Assembly (NCBI GenBank): GCA_030549795.1
Contig: JAUQQO010000010.1
Coordinates: 124,001-188,000 of the forward strand
DNA from: Pseudomonadota bacterium
GTDB taxonomy: Bacteria > Pseudomonadota > Alphaproteobacteria > Geminicoccales > Geminicoccaceae
Direction: 5' to 3'
DNA length: 64,000 nucleotides
The translations under genes were made by a program, and so were the position numbers. Below the pieces are notes generated by a model. The model had not been told where the DNA came from. It was given only the letters and a program-made list of their open reading frames with translations, and did not search any database. Shown piece after piece: positions 16,544 to 24,485 of the stretch (position 1 is its first letter; every line of letters begins with the position of its first letter).

Positions 16544-17528
16544 GAGTGTGCCGTTGAACCTGCGCGATCTCGCCTATCTCGTGGCGGTGGCCGAGACCGG
16601 CCAGTTCGGGGAGGCGGCGCGGCGCTGCCACGTGAGCCAGCCGACTTTGAGCATGCAGCTCAAAAAGCTCGAGGAACGGCTGGGCGCGCCGCTCTTCGAG
16701 CGCGGCCCGCGCGGTGCCGTTCCGACGCTCTTGGGTGCGCGGATCATCGCCCAAGCACGGGTCGTGCTGCGCGAGGTCGAGCGCCTTGTGGAGCTCGCCC
16801 GCGGGGAAAGCGATCCCTTTGCGGGGACGCTCAGGCTCGGTGTGATCCCGACCTCCGGTCCCTATCTGTTGCCGCTGCTTTTGCCGGGCCTCAAACGCGC
16901 CCATCCGAAGCTGCGGCTGTTGCTGCGCGAGGCCACCACCGCCCGCTTGCTCCTCCAGCTCAACCAAGGCGAGCTCGACGCCGCCATCCTCTCCCCGCCG
17001 TTTGACGCGCGCGGTCTCGTGAGCGCGCCGATCGGCCGCGAGGCGTTCGTGGTCGCGCTGCCGCCTGCACACCCCTTGGCCGCACGCGCGCAGCTCGCGC
17101 CTGAAGAGCTCGCGGGCGAACCGCTGCTCTTGCTCGAAGACGGACACTGCTTTCGCGACCAGGCGCTCAGGCTGAGCGAGCGCCTCGGGCTCACCCCGCA
17201 TGCGGAGGTGCGCGCGAGCAGCATCGAGAGCCTACGACAGATGGTGAGCGCCGGCACAGGTTTGGCACTTCTGCCCGCCTTCGCGACAGTTGGGCCCTTC
17301 GCGCAGGGTGCCGCGATCGTCGTGCGGCCTCTCGACCATCCGGAAGCCGCGCGCACGCTCGCGCTCGTTTGGCGCAAGAGCTCGCCTTTGGGCCCGGCGC
17401 TGATGCAACTCGCCGAGGAGCTGCGGCACCTTCTCGATGCCGCAGCGGGTGACGGTCGGACAGGTGCTGGCGAGACCGAGCGCGCATCGGCAACGCCCGT
17501 TCCACAGCACGAGCCGCCTGCGCGGTAG
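16542..17528 (+). CDS. oxyR: OxyR-type LysR regulator lacking the resolving cysteine
   Basis: A 328-residue LysR-family regulator with the OxyR form of the DNA-binding domain (YLVAVAETGQFGEAARRCHVSQPTLSMQLKKLEERLG) and the redox loop LLEDGHCFRDQALRLSERLG. The peroxidatic Cys (E. coli Cys199) is Cys203. The position of the resolving Cys (E. coli Cys208, nine residues later) is Ser212, codon AGC. The only other Cys is in the helix-turn-helix. The usual disulfide switch cannot form, so sensing would need sulfenic acid or mixed disulfides. It is divergent from the catalase gene, the classical oxyR-kat layout. Confidence 0.88.
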   Translation: MSVPLNLRDLAYLVAVAETGQFGEAARRCHVSQPTLSMQLKKLEERLGAPLFERGPRGAVPTLLGARIIAQARVVLREVERLVELARGESDPFAGTLRLGVIPTSGPYLLPLLLPGLKRAHPKLRLLLREATTARLLLQLNQGELDAAILSPPFDARGLVSAPIGREAFVVALPPAHPLAARAQLAPEELAGEPLLLLEDGHCFRDQALRLSERLGLTPHAEVRASSIESLRQMVSAGTGLALLPAFATVGPFAQGAAIVVRPLDHPEAARTLALVWRKSSPLGPALMQLAEELRHLLDAAAGDGRTGAGETERASATPVPQHEPPAR

Positions 17529-18056
17529 GGCCGCGGAACTCCCTCCCGGCAGTCGCACCGGCTGGTCGTTGCAACGGCTGCGACCCGCTTGCGGGTGGCG
17601 CCTCGCCCCATTGGTGACGAGCGAACAGGTAAAGCCCGCGGGCTTCAGCCGAAGCCAAAAAAGCCGCGCGCCGCCGTGTTTGGCCCATGGATGTGGGTGA
17701 GAACCCGTATCACGACCGGCGATGAGCCCAAGACCACCCACTGGCGCTTAAAGCGGGCGCAGTTGTGCGCACCGCCTTAAGCCGCGGTTGTGCGCGCGAG
17801 CTAAGCGCGAACGGATGAAAAGCTCGCGCGCCGGCATGCCGGTGCGATCCCGCCTTTTGGTTGTCATACGCTTGCGGGCGCGCAAGTCGCGGACAGCCGC
17901 GCACGATACGCGTGCTCACCCTGTGCGTGCGCGCGATTTTTTAGCGTTTTCGCGCGCGACAGCGGCAGCCGAGCAAAAGCAAAAAAGCCCAACTTTAGCC
18001 CGCGTTGCAGGGTGCCGGCACTGCCGGCGTGGCGCCAGGCAGCCGAGCAAAAAAGC
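17529..18056. other. 528-base region without a recognised gene
   Basis: It lies between the stops of oxyR (plus) and the peroxidase gene (minus). No frame resembles a known protein. It contains a stem GCGCGCGA/TCGCGCGC (17929-17936 with 17950-17957) around a loop with six T, a palindrome GCCGGCACTGCCGGC (18014-18028), and an imperfect copy of the peroxidase 3' end (separate repeat entries). The hairpin could stop transcription, but this is weak. Confidence 0.5.
17964..18011. repeat. imperfect direct repeat, copy 1
   Basis: This block begins GGCAGCCGAGCAAAA, passes through AAAAAAGCCCAACTTTAGCCCGCG in pieces, and ends in GCAGG. It resembles the block at 18038-18078, which covers the last codons and stop of the peroxidase gene. 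It looks like a short duplication of that gene's 3' end. Confidence 0.5.
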
Positions 18057-18078
18057 TCAACTCGAGCCCGCGAGCAGG
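18038..18078. repeat. imperfect direct repeat, copy 2
   Basis: It begins GGCAGCCGAGCAAAAAAG and ends GAGCCCGCGAGCAGG. The right half encodes the C-terminal LLAGSS and stop of the peroxidase on the minus strand. See copy 1 at 17964-18011; the two starts are 74 bases apart. Confidence 0.5.
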
Positions 18079-18614
18079 CGTTCGATCGCCTCCGTGATCG
18101 CGGGCGAATCCGGCTCGACGCGCGATGGCCAGGTGGCGAGCGCGCGTCCGTCGGGGCCGATCAAGAACTTGTGGAAGTTCCAGCGCGGCACCGCCTGTTC
18201 GCCGAGCTCGCGGCGCAGCCATGCGAAGAAGGGATGGGCATCGGGACCGCGTACCCGCACCTTTTCCGTAATCGGAAAATCGATCCCGAAATTGGTCTCG
18301 CAGAAGGTCTTGATCTGCGCGTTCGTGCCCGGCTCTTGGTTGCCGAAATCGTTCGAGGGTACGGCGAGCACGACGAGCCCGCGCTCGCGATAGCGCGTCC
18401 AAAGCCGCTGCAGCGCCGCATATTGGTAGGTGTAGCCGCAAAGACTCGCCGTGTTCACAACCAGCAACGGTCGGCCGCGAAACTGCGCGAGCGGCAAGGG
18501 ATTACCTTCGATCGCGACGAAGCTGAAGGCGTAAGCGTCGTCTTCGCGTGCCTTCGTTTGCTCTGCAGCCACCCCCAGGACAAGAGCGATGAGCACCGCC
18601 AGCGCTGCGCGCAT
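18057..18614 (-). CDS. gpx: periplasmic glutathione peroxidase family protein (Cys type)
   Basis: A 185-residue thiol peroxidase reducing H2O2 or organic hydroperoxides, probably using thioredoxin or glutathione as in other Cys-type members. A signal peptide (residues 1 to about 22) sends it to the periplasm. The catalytic triad is visible: Cys59 in NTASLCGYT, Gln93 in FGNQEP and Trp145 in RWNFHKF. A second Cys, Cys105 in FCETNFG, is the usual resolving cysteine. The start is supported by GGAGGAG upstream of the ATG. It is divergent from nnrU and lies near the oxyR/catalase pair, a peroxide-defence setting. Confidence 0.92.
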   Translation of the reverse strand: MRAALAVLIALVLGVAAEQTKAREDDAYAFSFVAIEGNPLPLAQFRGRPLLVVNTASLCGYTYQYAALQRLWTRYRERGLVVLAVPSNDFGNQEPGTNAQIKTFCETNFGIDFPITEKVRVRGPDAHPFFAWLRRELGEQAVPRWNFHKFLIGPDGRALATWPSRVEPDSPAITEAIERLLAGSS

Positions 18615-18746
18615 CCTCTTTCTCCTCCGGACTTAAGGGCGCCCGTTGCGGCGCCATTCGCGCAGGGTGGAAAATGGAGCGTACAGCGACGATGTCCACG
18701 CTGCCGTGGTGGTCGCCGATCGGTTCCGTCGACCGGGGGTTTGGGC

Positions 18747-19433
18747 ATGCGCGATCTGTTCATCGCCGCGCTGTTCTTCCTCGGCACCCACCTCGGCATC
18801 CCGAACAGCCCCTTGCGCGGGCAGCTCGTCGCCAGCATCGGCGAGCGTCCGTACCGCATCCTCTACGCGGCGCTCGCGCTTGCCGCGCTCGCTTGGCTCG
18901 TGCACGCGTGGAAAGCCGCACCTTTTGTGCCGCTTTGGTCCCCGGGGCCGGGTCTGCGCCTTGTGCCCCTGGTTCTCATGCCCTTGGCCTGCCTTCTCTT
19001 CGTGTGCGCGCTCACCCAGCGCAATCCCACGGCCATCGGCCAAGCACCCGATCCCGATCTTTCCGAGCCCGCACGCGGGATCACGCGCATTACGCGCCAT
19101 CCCTTTTTGTGGGCGGTGGCGATCTGGGCCATCGGTCATATCCTCGCCAACGGCGATCTCGCCGCCCTTGTCTTCTTCGGTTCCTTTGCGATCCTTGCGC
19201 TTTTGGGTTCGATGGCGCTCGATGCGCGCTGCACGGAAGCGCGCCTGCCGGGGTGGGGAGTGTTCGTGCAGCGGACCTCGAATCTGCCCTTTTTGGCCAT
19301 CGTGGAGGGCCGGCAACGGCTGGTTCTGCGCGAAATCGGATTCGTGCGCGCACTCGCGGCGCTTGCGCTCTATCTCGCCCTCATCTGGCTGCATCCCTTG
19401 CTCTTCGAAGTGGCGGCGATCCCGCGCGGCTGA
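18747..19433 (+). CDS. nnrU: NnrU family membrane protein
   Basis: A 228-residue inner-membrane protein with about six helices. The NnrU signatures are visible: FLGTHLGIPNSPLR near the start, ITRHPFLWAVAIWAIGHILANGD in the middle and DARCTEARLPGW after it. NnrU was named from genes near nitrite/nitric oxide reduction loci; its biochemical role is unknown. The start at 18747 is preferred because the first helix begins at once and GGGGG lies just upstream; the frame stays open upstream through unrelated sequence. Confidence 0.85.
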   Translation: MRDLFIAALFFLGTHLGIPNSPLRGQLVASIGERPYRILYAALALAALAWLVHAWKAAPFVPLWSPGPGLRLVPLVLMPLACLLFVCALTQRNPTAIGQAPDPDLSEPARGITRITRHPFLWAVAIWAIGHILANGDLAALVFFGSFAILALLGSMALDARCTEARLPGWGVFVQRTSNLPFLAIVEGRQRLVLREIGFVRALAALALYLALIWLHPLLFEVAAIPRG

Positions 19434-19470
19434 GCCCAAGGACGGCGCTCGGGGCACCGCGCCCACAGCG

Positions 19471-19486
19471 TTAACGAAGCCTTAAC
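19471..19486 (+). promoter_or_regulatory. CtrA-type binding site
   Basis: TTAACGAAGCCTTAAC matches the full CtrA consensus TTAA-N7-TTAAC without a mismatch, in a region otherwise rich in G+C. CtrA is the cell-cycle response regulator of alphaproteobacteria. No clear plus-strand gene follows: the nearest frame opens with TTG at 19532 and begins with a hydrophobic ALFLGALLLSMALVAVLTAG, but then runs antisense to the genes beyond. Confidence 0.5.
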
Positions 19487-19660
19487 CTTTTCCTGCCACT
19501 CTCCGCTGCCGAAGCAACGGGCGAGGGTGCCTTGGCTCTTTTTCTGGGCGCACTACTTCTCTCGATGGCCCTTGTCGCTGTGCTCACGGCGGGATCCCTT
19601 CGGCGACGGAGGCCGAGCGCTTTCGGGCTTGTACGCACGGCCAAGGCCAGCGCATGGGGC

Positions 19661-19837
19661 TTAAGTGAAGAACAGAAGCGTGCGCAGCACGGCATAGGCG
19701 AGGCCGCCCGCGAGCAAGAGGTAGGCGACGGGCAAGGCCCAGCGTCGCAAGCGCGGGTCGAGCTCGCGCCGGCCGGCGAGCAACCAGAAGAGGATAGCGA
19801 GCAGGGCGACGAGGGCGAAGAAGCGATCCTCGTCCAC
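19661..19837 (-). CDS. small two-helix membrane protein
   Basis: A 58-residue protein beginning at GTG (DEDRFFALVALLAILFWLL) and ending with GLAYAVLRTLLFFT. It has two predicted membrane helices separated by a basic/acidic turn (GRRELDPRLRRW). It starts 12 bases after the stop of the oxidoreductase gene on the same strand, so it would be the last gene of that operon. I do not recognise a family. Its amphipathic order, compact length and operon position support a real gene. Confidence 0.55.
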   Translation of the reverse strand: MDEDRFFALVALLAILFWLLAGRRELDPRLRRWALPVAYLLLAGGLAYAVLRTLLFFT

Positions 19838-19849
19838 CGCCGGCCCCGC

Positions 19850-20983
19850 CTAGCCGATCTCGTCGATCGACACCCAGCGGCGTTCGCGCGCCGAGACCAG
19901 GATCGCGTCGATCACCCGTTGGATCTCGTAGGCCTCGCGGAAATCGGGCTGGAAGGCCGGGCCGCCGCCCATCGCCATCGCCACGTCTTTGGCCTCGATG
20001 GCCTTGATCTCGTTGAACCCGAGCTGATGGGCGGGTGCCGGCAGAAAAGCGGCGTAATCGACGTGATCGGGCCCGGCTGGGATCTCGACGTAACCTTCGC
20101 GCCCGGCCTTTTGGCCCTTGATGAACAAACGGAGCTCGTTCATGCGCTCCATGTTCAACAGAATGGAGCCCTTAGAGCCGGTGAGCTCGAAGGCCAGGTA
20201 CATCTTGCGCCCGGTTGCCACCCACGAGGCCTCGATGGTGCCGCGCGCACCGTTGGCGAAGCGCACGAGCGCGCGCGCCTCGTCGTCCACTTCCACCGGC
20301 CGCACCGGCGCCCCACCCTTGGTGATGGCGCGTTCGGTGACCACCGTGTCGATATCGGCCACGAGCTCGTCGATCGGACCGACGATGTAGCGCGCCATCG
20401 CCACCACATGCGAGCCGAGATCGGCCACCGCACCCGCACCGCCGGCCGGATCGAGGCGCCACGACCAGGGCACGCCCGGATCGCTCATATAGTCTTCGGC
20501 GTGCACGCCGCGGAAGTTCCACACCTCTCCGACCTCGCCCGAGGCGACCAGCTCGCGCGCCAGGCGTGTCATGGGGTTGCGCAAATAGTGAAAGCCGACG
20601 AAGGTAGGTATTGCTGCGCGCTCGGCCGCTTCGGCGAGTTCGCGGGCATCGGTCGCCGAAGGTGCCAAGGGCTTTTCGCAATACACGGCTTTGCCGGCTT
20701 CGATGGCGGCGTGCGCGATGTCTTTGTGCAGCGCATTGGGCGTGGTGATATCCACGAGATCCACTTCAGGATCGTGCACCACGTCTTCCCAATCGCCAGT
20801 CCAACGCGGAATGTGCAGCTGGCGTGCCGCCTGAGCTGCCAGCTCTTCGTTGCGGTCGGCGAGGATGACGATCTCCGGCCGCACCGGCAGGTCGAAGACG
20901 AGGGGCGCGATGCGCCAGGCGAGCGCATGACTCCTGCCCATAAAGCCGGAGCCCACGAGCCCGATCCTGAGGGCGCGCGTCAT
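19850..20983 (-). CDS. Gfo/Idh/MocA family oxidoreductase
   Basis: A 377-residue NAD(P)-dependent oxidoreductase acting on sugars, inositols or related compounds. The Rossmann motif IGLVGSGFMGRSHALAW lies at the N-terminus and the cofactor/substrate signature EKPLAPSATDA follows near residue 100. The C-terminal domain has DLGSHVVAMARYIVG, with the catalytic-type Asp-x-x-x-His. The ATG at 20983 overlaps the stop of the 2-hydroxyacid dehydrogenase gene by 4 bases. It is the third gene of a four-gene operon likely used for sugar-acid degradation. Confidence 0.9.
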   Translation of the reverse strand: MTRALRIGLVGSGFMGRSHALAWRIAPLVFDLPVRPEIVILADRNEELAAQAARQLHIPRWTGDWEDVVHDPEVDLVDITTPNALHKDIAHAAIEAGKAVYCEKPLAPSATDARELAEAAERAAIPTFVGFHYLRNPMTRLARELVASGEVGEVWNFRGVHAEDYMSDPGVPWSWRLDPAGGAGAVADLGSHVVAMARYIVGPIDELVADIDTVVTERAITKGGAPVRPVEVDDEARALVRFANGARGTIEASWVATGRKMYLAFELTGSKGSILLNMERMNELRLFIKGQKAGREGYVEIPAGPDHVDYAAFLPAPAHQLGFNEIKAIEAKDVAMAMGGGPAFQPDFREAYEIQRVIDAILVSARERRWVSIDEIG

Positions 20984-21945
20984 GCGAGCACCTCCGGGTT
21001 CACCACGAGAGCCGGGTCCAGCCGACCGTCGAGCCCGGCGAGCAGGTTCGCCGCTGCCTCGAGCGCCATGCGCTGCGCCGATTCTTGGGTGATGCCGGCC
21101 ATGTGCGGCGAGAGCACGAGGCCGGGAACCCCGAGCAGGGGATGGGAAGCGGGCAGAGGCTCGCACGCGAACACATCGAGTGCCGCAGCGGCCAGCCGGC
21201 GCGCCCGCAAGGCCTCGGCAAGGGCCGTTTCCTCGACGATCCCACCGCGCGCGGTGTTGATGAGGATCGCCGTCGGCTTGAGCCGAGCGAGCCGCGCCGC
21301 GTTCAAAAGACCTCGCGTCTTGTCGGTCAAGGGACAGTGCAGCGAGACCACATCCGCTTCGCCGAGCGCTACATCGAGATCCTCAACCGGCGCACAGCCT
21401 GCAGCGCGGATCGTCTCTGCGGGGATGAACGGATCGAAAGCCAAAACCTTCATCTCGAAGGCGATGGCGCGGCGGGCGAGGCGCGAGCCGATGCGCCCGA
21501 AGCCGATGACAAGGAGCGTCTTTTGGGCGAGCTCGAGCGCCGCCAGGCGATGGCGGGCCGCCCAGTCGCCCGCCCGCACCGCCTCGTCCAAAGCCCGCAG
21601 CTCCTTTGCGAGGTTCAGCATCTGGGCGAAGGCGAACTCCGCCACCGCGGTGGCGTTGGCGTTCGCGGTGATGGCAACCGGAATCCGCCGGCGCGAGGCT
21701 TCGGCGAGATCGATGTTGTCGACGCCCACGCCGTGCTTGGCGATGACCCGCAAACGCGGCGCGCGCGCAAGCCGCGCCGCCGGCAACGGCGCGGTGCGCA
21801 CGAGCACGGCATCGGCTGTGGGTAGCGCGGCATCGATGCCGGCCTCATCGCGCTCCTCGAGCACGATGATCTCGAGCTCCGGCCGTTCGCGCAGCCGCGC
21901 CAGGCCCGAGGCATGGATGGTGCCGAGTACGAGCACCCGCGGCAT
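20980..21945 (-). CDS. D-isomer-specific 2-hydroxyacid dehydrogenase
   Basis: A 321-residue NAD-dependent dehydrogenase resembling phosphoglycerate/hydroxypyruvate dehydrogenases. Visible features are KHGVGVDNIDL, the nucleotide fold VIGFGRIGSRLARR, and the catalytic residues Arg in NTARGGIV, Glu in DVFACEPLP and His in LSPHMAGIT. It lacks an ACT domain, so it is unlikely to be the regulated SerA enzyme; reduction of a 2-keto product of the neighbouring aldolase is plausible. It lies 7 bases after the aldolase gene and overlaps the oxidoreductase gene. Confidence 0.9.
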   Translation of the reverse strand: MPRVLVLGTIHASGLARLRERPELEIIVLEERDEAGIDAALPTADAVLVRTAPLPAARLARAPRLRVIAKHGVGVDNIDLAEASRRRIPVAITANANATAVAEFAFAQMLNLAKELRALDEAVRAGDWAARHRLAALELAQKTLLVIGFGRIGSRLARRAIAFEMKVLAFDPFIPAETIRAAGCAPVEDLDVALGEADVVSLHCPLTDKTRGLLNAARLARLKPTAILINTARGGIVEETALAEALRARRLAAAALDVFACEPLPASHPLLGVPGLVLSPHMAGITQESAQRMALEAAANLLAGLDGRLDPALVVNPEVLA

Positions 21946-21952
21946 CGAAACC

Positions 21953-22741
21953 TCAGTAGGTCTTGCTCTGCGGGCCCTCCACCGCTCTCCCCATTTCCTT
22001 GACGAGCTCGCTCGCCTTCATCGCGAGGATGCGCGCATCCGACAAGAGCGTGGCGAAATGCAGCCCCTTGGCGATCATCGCCTTGGCGTAACTGGGCGCG
22101 GCGCAGTGCATGCCCACGAAGAGCCCGTGCCGACGCGCCGCGGCGATGATGCGCTCGATTTCGCGCACAACCGCGGGCTCGCTCGGATCGAGGGTGGGCG
22201 TGAAGCCCATGGAGAGCGCGAGATCGGCCGGACCGATGTAGACACCGTCCAAGCCCGGCGTGGAAAGGATCTCGTCGAGACGATCGAGGGCTTCGCTCGT
22301 CTCGATCATGGCAAGAGCGAGGATCTCCTCGTTCGCCTTGGCTCCATAATCCGCCCCCAGCGCGACCAGAGCCCGCGTGGGCCCGAAGCTGCGCTGACCA
22401 GCCGGCGCATAGCGGCAAAAGGAGACGAACTCCTCGGCCTCAGCGCGGCTGTTGACCATCGGGCAGATGATCCCCATCGCCCCGGCATCGAGGAGCTTCA
22501 TCACGATCCCGGCCTCCCGCCAGGGAACGCGGGCGAGCGGCACCACCGCGGTCGTGCCGATCGCCTGCAGCATGCCCACCGCCACCTGATAGTCGACGAG
22601 GCCATGCTGCAGATCGATCGTGAGGCTGTCGAAGCCGCAATGCGCCATGAGTTCGGCGGCAAAGGCACTCGGGATGGCACACCAGCCGTTGACGGTGGCA
22701 ATACCCTGCTTCCATTTCTTCTTAAGTGTGTTCTCGCGCAC
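21953..22741 (-). CDS. HpcH/HpaI family class II aldolase
   Basis: A 262-residue metal-dependent aldolase that cleaves 2-keto-3-deoxy sugar acids or 4-hydroxy-2-oxo acids into pyruvate and an aldehyde. Family residues are visible: His in TIDLQHGLVDY, Arg in LARVPW, the metal ligand Glu in AMIETSEAL and Asp in YIGPADLALSMG. The start is GTG at 22741 with GGAGCGG upstream, giving the N-terminus RENTLKKKWKQG typical of the family. It is the first gene of the aldolase-dehydrogenase-oxidoreductase operon. The natural substrate is not identifiable. Confidence 0.88.
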   Translation of the reverse strand: MRENTLKKKWKQGIATVNGWCAIPSAFAAELMAHCGFDSLTIDLQHGLVDYQVAVGMLQAIGTTAVVPLARVPWREAGIVMKLLDAGAMGIICPMVNSRAEAEEFVSFCRYAPAGQRSFGPTRALVALGADYGAKANEEILALAMIETSEALDRLDEILSTPGLDGVYIGPADLALSMGFTPTLDPSEPAVVREIERIIAAARRHGLFVGMHCAAPSYAKAMIAKGLHFATLLSDARILAMKASELVKEMGRAVEGPQSKTY

Positions 22742-22832
22742 CGGGGCCGCTCCATCGCACTGTGGCCGGCAAGCTAGGCCGAGGCCTTGCCCGTGTCCAG
22801 GCGCGCGACCGCCGTGAACTGAAAGGGGGGCA

Positions 22833-24485
22833 GTGTTGACGTTTCTTCTGAGCCTCGTCCTCGCGATCGCGCTCGCGCCCGCACCTTCAGCCGCCGCCCG
22901 CGAACTGCGCGTCGGGATCACTCAATTCCCCGCGAACCTCCACCCCCACATCGATTCGATGGCCGCTAAGAGCTATGTCCTCGGCCTTACCCACCGCCCG
23001 CTCACCACTTACGACCGGGAGTGGAGGCTCGTGTGCATGCTCTGCGTCGAACTGCCCACCTTCGAAAACGGTGGGGCGGTGCGCGAGACCACCCCCGAGG
23101 GCGGTACGGGCGTGGCGCTCACCTTCCGGCTGCGCCCCGATCTCTTCTGGAGCGATGGCGTGCCGGTGTCGGCTGAAGATGTGCGTTTCGCCTGGGAAGT
23201 CGGTCGGCATCCGCAATCCGGCGTCACTGCCGCCGAGCTCTATCGGCGCATCTGGAAGCTCGAGGTGCACGACGAGCGAAGCTTCACGCTGCACCTCGAT
23301 CGCATCACCTTCGATTACAACGCAATCGGCTTCGGTCCCTTGCCCGCGCATCGCGAGCGGGCGATCTTCGCCGCCGATCCGGCTACTTACCGCAACCGCA
23401 CGCTCTTCGATGTGGCTCCAGCCGAGCCCGGGCTGGCCATGGGACCCTATCGCATCACGAACGTCGTCCCGGGCAGCCGCATCGAGCTCGCCCGCAATCC
23501 GCACTGGCGGGGCCGCGCGCCCGCCTTCGAGCGCATCGTGGTGCGGGCGATCGAGAACACCGCCGCACTCGAGGCCAATCTGCTTTCCGGCGAGATCGAC
23601 ATGATCGAGGGCAGTTTGGGCCTCGCTCTCGATCAGGCCCTGGCTTTCGAGAAACGACACAAAAACCGCTTTACCGTGTTCTATAAGCCTGGGCTCGTCT
23701 ACGAACATATCGATCTCAGGCTCGACAATCCCATCCTTGCCGATGTGCGGGTGCGCCAGGCGCTCTTGCTCGCTTTAGATCGCGAGCTCTTGGTGCGCGA
23801 GCTGTTCGAGGGACGTCAGCCGGTCGCCCACTCTTTTTTGAGCCCGCTCGACCGCATGCTCGCGGAAGGGGTGCCGCGCTGGCCCTTCGATCCCGCGCGC
23901 GCCGCAGCGCTGCTCGAAGAAGCAGGCTGGAAACTCGCAACCGGTGGCATCCGCCGCAACGAGAAGGGCGAACCCTTGCGCCTCGAGTTCCAGACCACCG
24001 CCGGCAACCGCTCGCGCGAGCTCGTCCAGCAAGTGCTGCAGGGCATGTGGCGCCGGGTGGGCATCGAGGTGGTGATCAAAAACGAACCGCCGCGCGTGCT
24101 CTTCGCCGAAACCCTGGGAAAACGGCGCTTTTCGGGGATGGTCCTGTTCGCCTGGATCTCGAGTCCCGAAAACGTTCCGCGTTCGATTCTACACTCGCGC
24201 GAGATCCCGCGCCTCGAGAACAATTGGTCGGGTCAGAACTACACGGGCTACGTCAATCCCGAGGTCGACGCGCTTTTAGATGCCATCGAGACCGAGCTCG
24301 ACGCCGAGCGTCGGCGCGCGCTCTGGCACCAGTTGCAGGCCATCTATGCCCGCGATCTCCCCGCCCTGCCGCTCTTCTTCCGCGCCGAAGCGCACATCTG
24401 GCCGAAATGGCTCAAGGGTGTGGAGCCGACCGGCCATCTCGCACCCACCACGCTCTGGGTCGAGCACTGGCGTTTCGAACCCTGA
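22833..24485 (+). CDS. peptide/nickel-type ABC transporter substrate-binding protein
   Basis: A 550-residue family-5 extracellular solute-binding protein with a signal peptide (residues 1 to about 22, cleavage after SAAA). The mature N-terminus is ELRVGITQFPANLHPHID and the family pattern FRLRPDLFWSDGVPVSAEDVRFAW appears near residue 100. It should bind oligopeptides or similar ligands in the periplasm. GTG start with GGGGGG two bases upstream. The two matching permeases lie downstream on the same strand but are separated from it by a decayed opposite-strand gene, and no ATPase is adjacent. Confidence 0.9.
   Translation: MLTFLLSLVLAIALAPAPSAAARELRVGITQFPANLHPHIDSMAAKSYVLGLTHRPLTTYDREWRLVCMLCVELPTFENGGAVRETTPEGGTGVALTFRLRPDLFWSDGVPVSAEDVRFAWEVGRHPQSGVTAAELYRRIWKLEVHDERSFTLHLDRITFDYNAIGFGPLPAHRERAIFAADPATYRNRTLFDVAPAEPGLAMGPYRITNVVPGSRIELARNPHWRGRAPAFERIVVRAIENTAALEANLLSGEIDMIEGSLGLALDQALAFEKRHKNRFTVFYKPGLVYEHIDLRLDNPILADVRVRQALLLALDRELLVRELFEGRQPVAHSFLSPLDRMLAEGVPRWPFDPARAAALLEEAGWKLATGGIRRNEKGEPLRLEFQTTAGNRSRELVQQVLQGMWRRVGIEVVIKNEPPRVLFAETLGKRRFSGMVLFAWISSPENVPRSILHSREIPRLENNWSGQNYTGYVNPEVDALLDAIETELDAERRRALWHQLQAIYARDLPALPLFFRAEAHIWPKWLKGVEPTGHLAPTTLWVEHWRFEP

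Noticed and set aside
19532-22777. A 1081-codon plus-strand open frame
   Set aside because: It runs antisense through the oxidoreductase, dehydrogenase and aldolase genes, which carry clear family motifs. Only its hydrophobic first 20 residues next to the CtrA site stay of interest.
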